DNA from: Microcyclospora pomicola
Lineage: Eukaryota; Ascomycota; Dothideomycetes; Capnodiales
Length of the DNA: 64,000 nucleotides
Reading direction: 5' to 3'
NCBI GenBank assembly: GCA_002786065.1
Contig: NHNY01000007.1
Coordinates: 186,001-250,000, forward strand
The notes under the pieces are model-generated. The model saw only the letters and a program-made list of their open reading frames with translations, made no database searches and had not been told where the DNA came from. Of this stretch, positions 45,019 to 56,042 are shown in pieces; the first letter of the stretch is position 1, and each line of letters begins with the position of its first letter. The translations under genes were made by a program, and so were the position numbers.

Positions 45019-46013
45019 GCTGAATGTTGCTAGAAGTACACCTCTTCATGAAGCATCCTTCTCTACTGCGGCTAGCACGGTGGATGCAGTGATACCGGTC
45101 GTGGATGGAACTTTGTGGCTCTAGGAGCTGGAGGCTCGGGTAGCGGTTGTGTCGACTTTCTCTTGATCATATGATACATCTATTATACGCCGCGGTCCCG
45201 GAACCTCAGCAACGCGTTTCTTCTACGCATTCGACTCGTTCCCTAGAATCGTGAGAATAGCCGGAGATAAAATGTACAACGATGTTGTCCTTATAACATG
45301 AGTCCGAGCTGGATCAAGCTCGAGGCTTGGCGAGGGCGTGACGCGATCCTCCCAAACCCAGTCCATACATCTGTGGTACTCCGGAGCACCAATGGACAAG
45401 GCATAAACAACCGCCTCTCAACGTGATATCAATATGCGCGCACATGGCCAGTCAAACAATCTGGATGGGCAATCCCATTTGGACATAGTTCTACCATCCT
45501 GTGGTGTTTCACGGTCTTCGGATCACATTGTCAAGATACGTGCTTGTGTTGACCTGTCGTGTGAGACGGCAGTGGATCTAGGGAATTCATCTCAGACGAC
45601 AACTTGGAAAACATATATCGACGTACCAGAACAGCACATACCAAGCATTGCCAATTTGAGCCTGCCACGAAGCAGGTCGCTATGCACTGTATATGTATCC
45701 AAGAAACCTCGAAGCAAGAACATCGAGGTCCAGATACATGATCGGGACATCAAGCAGCAGGCTGCCTAAAGTATCGTGCAGCAAACTCGAGATATACTTT
45801 ACTCACAGAATCGAGATTGTGCGATGGCAGGCCTCAGCGTGATGTCGGTACACATTCTGTGCTTCTCAACTCTGAGCGGTATACTAATGAGTTGAACACT
45901 CTTGAGACGGGTTTGCGGATCGCAAAAGCCTACCGATTGTCATTCCTAATCTACGCACAAGCAAACCATTACGGGATGCCGTGACCCTCGTCTGTTCAGT
46001 GGGCTAGAGCGGT

Positions 46014-46056
46014 GTTGGGTGTCAACACGATCTGTTGGGTGTCAACACGATCTGTT
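46014..46056 (+). repeat. Two-copy 20-bp tandem repeat
   Basis: The unit gttgggtgtcaacacgatct occurs twice head to tail without mismatch, plus three further bases of a third copy. It is noncoding as far as can be seen. Confidence 0.85.
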
Positions 46057-47932
46057 CAGAAATGGGAACCATCTCAACACCGCTATGATGCACATCTCTA
46101 CGCGATCTTGGGGCTGAGAAGCCGAAATAGAAGGCTAGAGCTTTACCATCCCAGACAAGTAGATATCCAATAACGGGCGATCGTAGCTGCTTGATGTTAC
46201 CTCAACCCGCCCAAGTGTATCTGCAGGGTCATTCAGGATTCCTGATCATTTGACTTTGCACAGCATGTCCTTTGGGAACAACTCCGCGTTCCACCGCAAC
46301 AAAGAGTACCAGTAATTAACGTCGGCTATGCTCGCCGAGCGAATGCGCTCCCACGGAGGACTCCTTTGACACTGCCGTGCCGGCGGCAAATCCTATGCAG
46401 TAAGAACGAGCTAGATATGCTGTGGCTTGCGAACCTTGTCCACCGACATGCTCTAAAGATCCTTCTGCGCGATGACATTGTGATCGTTGCGTCGATGCAT
46501 GATACGATGTCCAAAATTTACCGATCACCTCCATCGTCGCAACACGACACGACCGTGACGAACGTGGATGTACTATCAGCTGTACTATTCACCGTCGCGG
46601 TCATCTGGCCATTATGGTGCCGGGATGAGCGGTAACTGTACCCAGCATCCCTGGTAGACCTCGTGTTTCCGATTTGGCTATATTGACTTGCTCCATAGCA
46701 GACCAACAGGGTTGGGCATTGCTCTACCGGGAGTCGTCTAAGACAGATGTCAACACAACAGCGGACGGAAGTACACTGTCAAACAAATGCATGTGAACAT
46801 CTGCAAACTTCATACTGTGCATATAGCTGTGACGCTTTGCAGGGTTTCTCTGCTGCTATGCGTCGATCATGGCCCGCCTAAGTTCAACACAATTCATATC
46901 GGGACGTCGATATGCTGCACACCGTGTATACGAGGTAACATGGAGATAGCCTCTGTGCTGGAATGGCCGATTTCCAGCTGGACACCCTCCATAATCCAAA
47001 CCAGTAGATACAACATGGCAAGGGGGCTCCCGCATGGAAGACCAATTGAAGCTCATTCGCTGCCCTTCGCATGTGCGGAATAGCAAGGGAGATTCCAGGG
47101 CTGCATCAAGCAAACGTTTCGATGACGTTGTTTCACGAGGCCTTCGTGTCGGAAATCATCATAGGGCATGTATCATTGCATCAGGCCCCTCGAGGCTACA
47201 TCCTCTTGAGCCGCGTTGGCCAACCCGAAAACGCGCATTGATCTCATCGATTTGAAGCTTGTTAACGAGCAAATTTAACAGTGTGAAGTACCATGCGTCT
47301 ATGAGGCAGTGTACATATGTCGATCGCCTCTAGCAGTGTCGCCGATATAGGGTTGTCTTGCTACCGGACGAAGTCGCCTAGCTATTCTTGGACTGACACC
47401 ATGGATGCTACCTCATGACGTCGGCCCAAACCGTACATGAGTCGAGCACAGGAAAGCCCAAACAAAGAAAGGAGAGTGAGAAGAGAGCAGTTATGCCGAT
47501 CAGTGCGATCGACGTCACTAAATATATCTTGTGTTCACTCTCGAGACAAGCATCCACGCCAAGTCGAGCAGTCGGAGTGGAGCTTCCGGTCGATCGTCTC
47601 TGCGCCCTTGCTCTTACCATGGCCAAGCTTTACGTTAGTCGCAGGGGGGTTTGCCGCATCCAGCCATCCCGTCGTTACAGTGCCCGCCTCACCTGACTTC
47701 ATCTTCGTATTTCGTGCATTGGCTTTGACCAGTGACTTCATTCTAGGTCTGGTCGGCTACCATGATTGGGTGCTACGATAACGACTGGCGCGGATCGTCG
47801 CTGACCTATTCGCGGTTAACCAGGGTCCCACTTCACTTCAAGCAGACAAAGAGTGCGTAAGGTATGGTAGCATCGTCTGGCCGTTGAATCGTGGGCAAAC
47901 ATAACGGACGGACCTCTCTCCTAAGCCAAAGA

Positions 47933-47940
47933 TATAAGTA
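47933..47940 (+). promoter_or_regulatory. TATA box candidate for the small secreted protein gene
   Basis: TATAAGTA lies 130 bp before the ATG at 48063. A pyrimidine-rich leader (cccactgtcccactg and onward) follows. The spacing suits a strongly expressed fungal gene. It is inferred from sequence only. Confidence 0.4.
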
Positions 47941-48062
47941 TCCCACTGTCCCACTGTTCAAAGCATTCCCTCCGTCATCATCCAACAGCTTCACACAACA
48001 TTTTCTCCAATCTCAACCGTTCTCTGCCTATAACTCTCACACTTGCCAGCATCAACATCAAA

Positions 48063-48718
48063 ATGCAATACAAGACTCTCGCCCTGACATTGGCCGCCAG
48101 CGCCGTGGCCGCCCCTACCACCTCACGATCTATCGGACAAATCCAAGCCGCCCCAACCTGCGAGCAGTTTGGTGTTGCCTTCATGGTCGACGGCCAGCTC
48201 CAGTCGGCGAACGTTGTCCAAAACGGCACCGGCGGTGCCTTCATCCTCGAAGCTGGACGATTGAGTGTATACCCCGGCACCCACGCCTACGTCAACAGCT
48301 CCAACCCTGCTCCCGACGCTTTCCACTACAGTTCTCTCGACTTCATCTACAAGGATCAGGTGTACGGAGCCTATGCTATCAATATCGGCGACAGCCAGGG
48401 TGTTGCGAAGAACATTGAGCTTTTCCCCGGCGCACAACAGTTTGAGTGGGATGTTTACAACGGCACGATTTCGCACAAGCTGTTCGCCGCACCAAACGGA
48501 TTCTATGGTAAGTTCACCCGACTCACAGCGGGCTCGAATCTCCATGCTAACATGACTTGTCTCCAGCTTGCAAGGACAGACTTATCGGTGCCGAGTACGA
48601 CAACTTCTACCTCCGCTTCGGCGACTACAACTTCACCGGTACTGGTTCCCCACCAGCAGGCTGCAACGTCACCCAGGTTTACCAAGACTTCAACGTGCCT
48701 GGCGGTCTGACCCAGTAG
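48063..48718 (+). CDS. Small secreted protein of unknown function
   Basis: 198 aa from exons 48063-48507 and 48567-48718 (59 bp intron, phase 1). The first ~17 residues form a classic signal peptide (MQYKTLALTLAASAVAA). The mature protein starts near APTTSRSIGQIQAAPTCEQF and is rich in Gly, Asn and aromatic residues, with several N-glycosylation sites (NGTGG, NSSN, NGTIS, NVTQ). Three Cys are visible: TCEQF, FYACKDRL and AGCNVTQ, the last two only after splicing. The pattern (small, secreted, beta-rich) recalls fungal cell-wall proteins of the PhiA type, but I cannot support that name. It stands alone between a gene-poor region and Trm7. It could be a wall protein or a candidate effector. Confidence 0.8.
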
Positions 48719-49260
48719 ATGCGTCATAAGAGCGTATCTGGGAGCAAAGAAAGTCGTTTCGGACGAAAAGTTGCATGCGATATATCTTTTTAATGGGTCA
48801 TCATGAGCTTAATGCATTAATGACGGCGTCTTGCATCGAAAAGCAGGCATTGGTAAGGAGCCGGGCAGGCATGGCTTTTATGTATTTGTACGAATGAACC
48901 AACAACACGTGATTCATCAGAACTACCTGCGTGACATACCTTTTACTTCCCATCAGTAGTACACACACACCATGTTATCATGTCATATACAGTAACTCAT
49001 GGCAAATTATATGGCTCAGCGAGTCACTCTCATCTGGATTATCACCTTAATCTGCATAACAAAATCCAAGTTCATGATGGATTGGCAGAAACACGCGCAC
49101 GTGCCATCCGAACTCAACTTTGCACAAAGAACTGGAACATACATGTACCTTCAAAACATAAAGTGGGATGAACGTATATCGATATGCTGATCTTGACTCA
49201 CTGCTCGACGTCACATAACTAAGGATCCCTTTGCAGTAAGCCGTCCAGGACATAGCAAGC
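48719..49260. other. Intergenic, promoter of Trm7
   Basis: This stretch of 542 bp includes a short (AC)n run near 48961-48970. No gene is supported. Confidence 0.5.
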
Positions 49261-50418
49261 ATGGGTAAATCATCTAAAGACAAGCGCGACGCATACTACC
49301 GTCTCGCCAAAGAACAAGGATGGCGCGCTCGATCGGCCTTTAAGCTTCTGCAGCTCGATGAGGAATTCAATATCTTCGAGGGCGTCACCCGCGTCGTCGA
49401 TCTGTGTGCAGCGCCGGGGAGCTGGTCGCAGGTCCTGTCGCGAGTGCTCATCCAAGGCGAGCGCGTCGGCCGTGCAGCATGGGAGGACAAGCGCTACAAG
49501 GAGCTTCTCCGCCGCAGAGAGGTGAGCGGATCCACGGGACGGTCTGATGATGTTGCTGAGGAGCCTCCTCTACCACCACAAGCGGGCCCGAGAAAGGATG
49601 TCAAGATCGTCGCCATTGACTTGCAGCCCATGTCTCCGTTGGAAGGCATCACTTGTCTCAAAGCTGATATCACGCATCCGACCACGATCCCGCTGCTGCT
49701 GAAAGCTCTCGATCCTGAATATGACTCCGCTTCCATTTCAAAGGAAGCGTCTCACCCCGTCGATCTGGTGCTCTCTGACGGCGCGCCGGACGTTACTGGA
49801 CTTCACGATCTGGATATCTACGTGCAGTCTCAGCTGCTATGGGCTGCTCTGAATCTGGCCCTATGTGTGCTGAAGCCAGGTGGTAGGTTCGTCGCCAAGA
49901 TCTTCCGCGGCAAGGACGTCGACCTGCTCTATGCACAGCTCCGGATTGTGTTCCAAAGTGTCACGGTGGCGAAGCCCCGAAGCAGCAGAGCCAGTAGTGT
50001 GGAGGCGTTCATCGTTTGCACCAATTTTCAGCCACCGCCGGGGTTCAAGGCCAGCCTCGATAATCCTCTGGGTGCAGGCACCGAGCTCCCCGTCACTGAG
50101 ACAGAAGAAGAGACAACTCCAGCGCTGTCTCGCAGAACGGTTAGAGAGGACGGCGTCACCGTACTTGAGCTGCCATCTTCGGACGAAAAGCGCCCAAACG
50201 AGCGACTTGGCACTCGCTGGATTGCACCATTCTTGGCTTGCGGCGACCTCAGCGCCTTCGATGCTGATGCGAGCTACAAGCTGCCCGAAGGGTACGTGAG
50301 TCTTGATCCGGTGCAGCCGCCAACTGCTCCGCCGTATCGACGTGCATTGGAAGAAAGACGCAAGATGGGAGGCGCTTATGGAAAGACCAAACTCGGAGGT
50401 GGCACTGATCCGGTCTGA
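49261..50418 (+). CDS. TRM7: tRNA 2'-O-ribose methyltransferase Trm7 (FtsJ/RrmJ family)
   Basis: Methylates riboses at positions 32 and 34 of the anticodon loop of certain tRNAs, with Trm732 and Trm734 as partners in yeast. Single exon, 385 aa, somewhat longer than yeast Trm7 (about 310 aa) because of an insertion after the first SAM strand and a C-terminal tail. Start [20 protein letters not shown] is the family start. The SAM-binding motif is [15 protein letters not shown]. The K-D-K-E set is visible: Lys28 (SAFKLL), Asp near 173 ([12 protein letters not shown]), Lys near 213 (FVAKIFRG) and Glu near 248 (SVEAFIVC). The insertion (about 80-115) is Arg/Glu/Pro-rich. The tail ends [20 protein letters not shown]. 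Confidence 0.95.
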   Translation: MGKSSKDKRDAYYRLAKEQGWRARSAFKLLQLDEEFNIFEGVTRVVDLCAAPGSWSQVLSRVLIQGERVGRAAWEDKRYKELLRRREVSGSTGRSDDVAEEPPLPPQAGPRKDVKIVAIDLQPMSPLEGITCLKADITHPTTIPLLLKALDPEYDSASISKEASHPVDLVLSDGAPDVTGLHDLDIYVQSQLLWAALNLALCVLKPGGRFVAKIFRGKDVDLLYAQLRIVFQSVTVAKPRSSRASSVEAFIVCTNFQPPPGFKASLDNPLGAGTELPVTETEEETTPALSRRTVREDGVTVLELPSSDEKRPNERLGTRWIAPFLACGDLSAFDADASYKLPEGYVSLDPVQPPTAPPYRRALEERRKMGGAYGKTKLGGGTDPV

Positions 50419-52042
50419 GGTTGCCTCTAACAAAGTACTCAGAAGCTCGGATAGTGCACCTGTTGAGCAGACCTGACAAACGCCAGCCGGACCAGATGTT
50501 TCCGGGGTATCGTTCGCTGTGGGCCCTCCACTATATCGTCATGCTTCGATAATAACGTACCTACTCCACTGAGTCGTGCAAGATCTCCGTATGCGACTAA
50601 AGAGCATGGTTATAGTGTGCACCACGCTTCCTACACATGTTGCCAATGTGGTACAACCGTCAGTGCCTTACTGAGCTTACTGCAGAGCGTCTATACGGGA
50701 GTGCTCACTCGCTCCGCCTTTGGATTCTCGCATCCGGGTGTTCAGATTGCCCGCGAAGACCGTGTTTCGTGTCTCCACTACCCGAAAAGTATTGCTTTGG
50801 AATCGACGGCTTCTACAAGTTGATGCTAGTGCCCACAGTTCGATTGAAGCCAATATCTCTCATCGACAAATGACATGCCGAATTAGTGACACGAAGGCAT
50901 TCACTGCAATGACCGATCTGAACATTCAGTAAGCTGAGTCGCATGATGAACTTCCAGATGAATTCCTCGCGTAATATGGCTTCTCCAAATTGGATCTGGA
51001 GATCGTGCGACCTCAGGATGACTGATTCTCGGCAGCGATGCCACCTCAAGCTCTACAACGCTTGGTCGACTACATCTAGCACGAAAATCTGGATCTAGAA
51101 CTTGTGCTTCTGCCTAACGCTGGTATTCCTCCTTTCTCCCGATAAGGAGATTCTACTGCGCGATAATTTTCTACATTCAAGGTGGCTGCAATCGCAACAC
51201 ATCTGTATGCATGCGTCCTGCTACAACATATGCACCAGAACAACCAGCAGCGAGGTATGGGAAAATCTCAAGTGGTGAAAATCGCGCACTTGCACACACG
51301 TGTGTGCCAACATCATGAAGAGCCTTTGCTGGAAGGCATCCAAGGTCAAGATCTGCTCTTCAATGGAGTGTTCGTAAGGTCTCAGCCGAACCTTCTTACA
51401 AACATACAACCGAGTCATTGAATACATTGGCCAGTATGATCTCTACGACGAGCAGTCAGGCATGGTGTACTTGAACGCTCGAAACAGGATTGATTCTGGG
51501 AAAGATCTAGCGGTCGAATATGAGCTCTGACGTGGTGTCCCCAGCCAAGTTGAGCATCAATCGCCTGACTTAAAACACTGCAGCGTCGAAACATAACGAG
51601 CATTGGATTCTACCACCCTGACAATCAGTATTCCTGGTTCGCTCGGGATCCCAATGACCAGGTTATGGCGGTCACGATACGAGAACACACACGCGGTATT
51701 GGCTTCAAGCCCTCTCGCTACAGCTCCGTGGAGTGCAAATCTGGAAGACTGCCCAACCACCCGAGGGATCGGAATGCTGTCTGACAGATTCGGGATCTCG
51801 CATGGTTCTTGGTCGTGCAAGCTCGTTAACCAGACCTCGATGACGGTGCTCACTCCTCAATATCGATCTCCTGATCCTCCTCTACGCGACTTACACTACA
51901 TGGCAACTGCTGTGAAGCTATTGCCTCCGACCTCTTTCATGGCTTTCTACACCGGAGACTCTGTCAGCTTAAAGCTTCCACCTTCTGCTGCGTGATCCCC
52001 CATCAATCTACGTTATTGCATCTTTGTATACACGCAAGTAAA
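50419..52042. other. Gene-poor stretch, 1.6 kb
   Basis: This lies between Trm7 and the NTF2-like gene, both plus strand. A 130-residue frame at 51603-51995 has no signal peptide or domain. A perfect 16-bp palindrome with a CACGTG core lies at 51292-51307. No gene is supported. Confidence 0.5.
51292..51307. promoter_or_regulatory. 16-bp palindrome with CACGTG core
   Basis: GCACACACGTGTGTGC reads the same on both strands. CACGTG is the core bound by bHLH factors such as Cbf1 or Pho4 types. It lies about 740 bp before the NTF2-like gene. Function is unproven. Confidence 0.3.
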
Positions 52043-52721
52043 ATGCGTATCTTCAGCTCCACACTCGCGCTTGCATCATTGTTGATCGGCGTTGCCATCG
52101 CCGAGCCCACTGAAATCAATGGCCGTGCCAGTAATTGCATGAGCTACAGCCAGGCTTCGCAGGTAGCGGACAACTTTGCGTAGGCCTACTAGAAGCGTTT
52201 TTCCGCAAACCCATCACACTCTGACGATCGCCATAGAACCCTGATCCACGCCTACAGCGATGACCTCGCCAACAAAGCCCTAGCATGGAATTTCCACGAC
52301 TACTCCGACTCGGTCAACACCTTGATCGACGCCGGCTGCCCCGGTCCTCAACCAGTCAGTCGCACATCCTCGCAAAGCCATCCCTCCCAACTCCACTGAC
52401 CCTCTCCCCTCTCTCCTGTTTCTCCAGCTCGGCTCCGCAACCTTCACCTCGCGCGCCGCCTTCAAGGCCGGCCAAGCCACGCAGCCCTCGATCCCCTTCG
52501 AGCAGCTCAACCTGTGGGCTACCTGCAACACCGTCATCCTGCGCTGGCGCACCGCCCTACAGCCCGAGTTCGTCACCGGCCTCATCGTCCTCGAGACCAC
52601 TCGCGCCGACCCCGGCAGCGTGTACCCGTTCCTCATCCAGACGGTCTACTCTGAGTTCAACTCGGGCGCTTGGCTGGTGGATCTGGGCGTGTTCACGCCG
52701 AGTAATTGCTCTTCGACGTAG
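52043..52721 (+). CDS. Small secreted protein with NTF2-like fold
   Basis: 182 aa from exons 52043-52179, 52237-52354 and 52428-52721 (introns of 57 and 73 bp). Signal peptide MRIFSSTLALASLLIGVAIA, then EPTEINGRASNCMSYSQASQ. After splicing the protein reads VADNFATLIHAYSDDLANKA, then LAWNFHDYSDSVNTLIDAGC, then FTSRAAFKAGQ, WATCNTVILRWRTAL and FVTGLIVLETTRADPGSVYP, ending VFTPSNCSST. This order (helices, then a sheet with TVYSEFN-like strand) is the pattern of secreted NTF2-like proteins common in fungi. Four Cys could form two disulphides. The third exon has very GC-rich codon use compared with exon 1. Substrate or ligand is unknown; it is a candidate effector or small-molecule-binding protein. 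Confidence 0.82.
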
Positions 52722-53313
52722 GTGGGATGATGTTGATGGGAGAGATGGGGGTGCGGATCGAAGTGCAGAAGGGCCGTTGATGTGTATGGTCGTGGTGGTA
52801 GGGGAAAGGAAGCGAATGAGATTAACCGATCGAGCTAGAGCGTTGTCCGGTGGCCCTCAATTCAACTTACGTGCAGATTGTGCGATGATGGTATACGCAG
52901 TATCTGTGTAGACCAAGTGTACCACGCTAGGTAGCCATGCTATACTCGCCGCTATCACTCCGTGTCCTTGATCATTCTCGATCACGGCCACCTTACCTAT
53001 CTTGCTAATCTTCTCCTACTCTCTCTTATCCAGCTCATTCGCATGCATCCACTTCCTCTACCAGTCAATACTTCTAGACGCAGTAACTTCTCCCCGTTCT
53101 TCACGATGATCAGAAGCGAGTCCTTGAAGTATGCAAGCAGATGTTAAAGAAGTTCTATGCGATATTACAACAAAAGATATCATGAGATCCAAGATTCATC
53201 CCGGATGTAGATGCAGCGTTGTACAAGATCGGGCGCTCTCAATGCTCTTCCTCCAACAACTCCTCCTCGTCTTCCACCACCACACCGTCCCCTCCAATCC
53301 TCCCCACTCCATC
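52722..53313. other. Intergenic, convergent 3' ends
   Basis: This is the tail-to-tail gap between the NTF2-like gene and the FAD monooxygenase. Nothing further is recognised. Confidence 0.5.
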
Positions 53314-54659
53314 CTAATAGTTGATGTCGACCGTGGTGACGTCCTCGATGAAGTGCTTGTGGCGGTAGCCGCTGGTGAACCACAGGAACCAGGGGATGAT
53401 GTAGGTCTTGAGCGTGTGGCCGAACCAGCCGGCGTCGCTGACGGTCGACACGACGTTCTTGGACTCCTCGAAGGCCACCTCGATGCGCTTCTTGCGGAGT
53501 GCCTCGTAGGCCTCGAAGGGCTCGCGCATGTTGGCGCCCGGGCGGCCTTTTTCGACCCAGCGGGTCAGGCAGCGGGAGAACAGGACGGTGTCTTCGAAGA
53601 CGATGCCGGTGGACTCGCCTTGGGGGGGCATGGCGTGCTGGAGGGGAGGGTGTTAGTACATGGGTTTAGGCATAGGGTCCCAGTGGGGGATGCAGGGCCA
53701 CTTACTGCTGCGTCTCCGAGAAGCATCACGCGGTCGGTTGACCACTTGCCGTGCTTGGACAGGGTGTATACGGGCCACAGGAAGAAGTCCTTGGCCTTCT
53801 CGATCAGGGGCACAATGCAAGGGATCTTCGCATCTCCGAATCGATCCAACAGCTGCTTGCGGACTTTCTCGGCATCGGCGCCCTCCGACTTCCATCCGTC
53901 TCGTGATCCAACGTCAGGGACCTGCATGAGTCCACCAACGTAGACGGAGTCGCCGGCGGAGTTGTGGTACGAGGTCAACAGCATGCCACGGCGGGCAAAG
54001 TTGATGGCGGTGCATTCGAAGTGCACCTTGAAGTCCTTATCGATGGGTGCGAAGCCGAAAGCGTTGGCGACACCCGAGTAGGTGGCTTTGCGCTCGGGCT
54101 CGACGTGCTTCAGTCGTGTGACCGAGTGGATGCCGTCACAGCCCATCAACAGCTCGGCGGTGGCAGATCCGCCATCCTCGAAGGTGAGGGTGACATTGTC
54201 TGGAGTCTCGTCGATCTTGATTGTGCGCTTGCCGCAGGTCATGGTGATGTTCTCCTGCGCCTCCACTGCTGCCAACACACCCTTCAATGCGTCTCCTCGC
54301 GTGATGCGCAGCGCTTTGTATGGTGGGTTGCCAATGCCCTTTCCTTCCGGGCCCTTGAAGTCGGACTCGGCGAGCTTGCCACTGTAGACATCGAATACCT
54401 CGAGATAGTCGATCGTGCGGCCATAGTCACGTTCGCGGATAATGGGGAGGGCGCCCAGATGGTCGAGCATGCGGAGGGCATTGGGGGTGAGGTTGACGGC
54501 GCCGCCGATGGTTGCGGGCTCAGGGCGAATCTCGTAGATGTCGATCTTGGGGACCTGGCCGGGAGGAGCGAACTTGGTGAGGGCGAGGGCGGTGGTGAGC
54601 CCGGCGATTCCACCTCCCAAGATGATGACCTTGAGGCCGTCAGGCGATGCGGGAGCCAT
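53314..54659 (-). CDS. FAD-dependent monooxygenase (salicylate hydroxylase-like)
   Basis: Group A flavoprotein monooxygenase that would hydroxylate an aromatic or polyketide substrate with NAD(P)H and oxygen. Exons 54659-53706 and 53637-53314, joined in phase 0 (68 bp intron, GTAAGT...CTCCAG), give 425 aa. The FAD dinucleotide motif is VIILGGGIAGLTTALAL, near residue 10. The DG motif is MGCDGIHSVTR, near 175. The GD motif MLLGDAA is completed by HAMPPQGESTGIVFEDTVLF after splicing. No signal peptide. The C-terminus has an aromatic stretch (TYIIPWFLWFTSGYRHKHF) that may contact a membrane. The gene is divergent from an MFS exporter across 1.4 kb. That pairing is common for small-molecule detoxification or secondary metabolism, but no synthase gene is nearby. 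Confidence 0.9.
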
Positions 54660-56042
54660 ACTTGGCGCGATGATGGAGGATAGGGCGGGTTGCTTCTGTG
54701 GTTACAGGAGTTGAATCAAAACAGAAGGGAGAGAAGTTGAAGAGATGGGGGAGAAGGGGCGATGATGAAGAGCTGATTGTTGCAGCGTTGGCTATCTTCA
54801 AGATCAGCCCATAGCCTGACCCGGGTGATAGATCCCGACTCGCCGACGTTGACGATGAAGCTGAACGTTTCCCGCATGCGGGCCAACACGCTACAGCTAA
54901 ATTAAAAATACATTAGGGCATTCCCTGCGTCAATCGTGCAGAGTTCACGTTTACCCATCTGTCTCTCACGTGCGTAAATATGCTGTCTTCCCATCGTCAG
55001 GAATGTCTCAACTCGACTTGCATCGCCATTTCACATTCAAATACTGTCCGAATGTCTGCGAACCCTGGTCTCCACACAGTCAGCAACATCATTGCCGGTA
55101 GAGATCGTATGTAGGTAGGTTTCGGTTGTTAGTAAGTCGGAAGCGACATTCCATAAATAGGATAGGGTGAGACGGATGCGGAAACAGATCTTATCGTGGC
55201 AGCCATCGAATGTTCTTCGATCTGGCTATCGTTGGGGAGAGCCAGCTTGATGTTGTCCTCACGGTAAGACAGCAAGGTTACCTTTCCTCTCCCGTAACTG
55301 AGGATTGGAAAAGCTGCTTTTATCTTTGTTGGACCGTTCTCGGGATCTTCTTGACGCCTCGGTATCATAGCTGCAAACTTGAGAAAATTCGATCTTGCAG
55401 GATACAAAAGCTGCTGAATAGATCACAGCATACTATATCTGAGCAGCTGATCAGGGCCACAGATTATCACGACAATGCTGCGCCACTGTGTATATTGCAT
55501 CTGGAGAGCTTCGAATGGAAGACGCTTTCTTTGGGATTCTTTCAAATCGATCGCCGCAAACAAGGTAGAACGTGATATCTTGGCGGTGCTTGCTCTGAAT
55601 GGAGCCAATATTCTATCAGGACATCGTCGAGGTAGTGAGTGATATTGCAATCACGAGATGACTTCCAACATTCGCGGACGGTCCTTTTTCCTATTCTATT
55701 TGGATGTAGAGGTGTAGCGTGGATTGACCGGTGTTGTAGACTACCGTCTTCCATGTCCTGCGGATTTACGCAGGATTACTCCAATCATACTCCGTGCTAC
55801 ATTTTGGGAGTCTTTCAGGCCACTCTCGATGAACGCAAGCAGGTTCGTGATTCCTTTCAGAGTCTTTCGTTGTCCAAGCTGCCAGGGATTATTCTTGATC
55901 TTGAGGTTTGCCCTCATCTTTGGCTGACCGAGCAAGTCTGTTTACGTAATGCGGGTATGGAGAATCCTTTGCACTTTAGACTCATCATCGCAGTGGTCGG
56001 AAAGTCTTGCACGTTCCTTGACCTTACCCAGTATTCAGTTCG
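54660..56042. other. Divergent promoter region, 1.4 kb
   Basis: This is the shared upstream region of the FAD monooxygenase (minus) and the MFS carrier (plus). It contains a TTAGTAA site, listed separately. Open frames at 55210-55575 and 55639-56067 have no recognisable features. Confidence 0.5.
55129..55135 (+). promoter_or_regulatory. Yap1-type response element candidate (TTAGTAA)
   Basis: TTAGTAA matches the yeast Yap1 site TTA-S-TAA. It lies between a monooxygenase and a drug-type MFS carrier, classes often under Yap1 control. A 7-mer can occur by chance in 1.4 kb. Confidence 0.3.

Larger units (their letters stand above)
45019..48062. other. Gene-poor stretch, 3.0 kb
   Basis: This lies between the starts of Sec3 (minus) and a small secreted protein gene (plus). 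The longest frames (45434-45769, 47408-47741 region) lack signal peptides, domains or splice support. A 20-bp tandem duplication lies at 46014-46056, and a TATA-like site near 47933. The stretch may contain degraded repeat DNA, but no element can be named. Confidence 0.5.

Noticed and set aside
45434-45769. 111-codon frame in the gene-poor stretch
   Set aside because: It has no family features, no leader or splice support, and mixed codon use.
51603-51995. 130-codon frame upstream of the NTF2-like gene
   Set aside because: It has no signal peptide or domain. I could not link it to the downstream exons.
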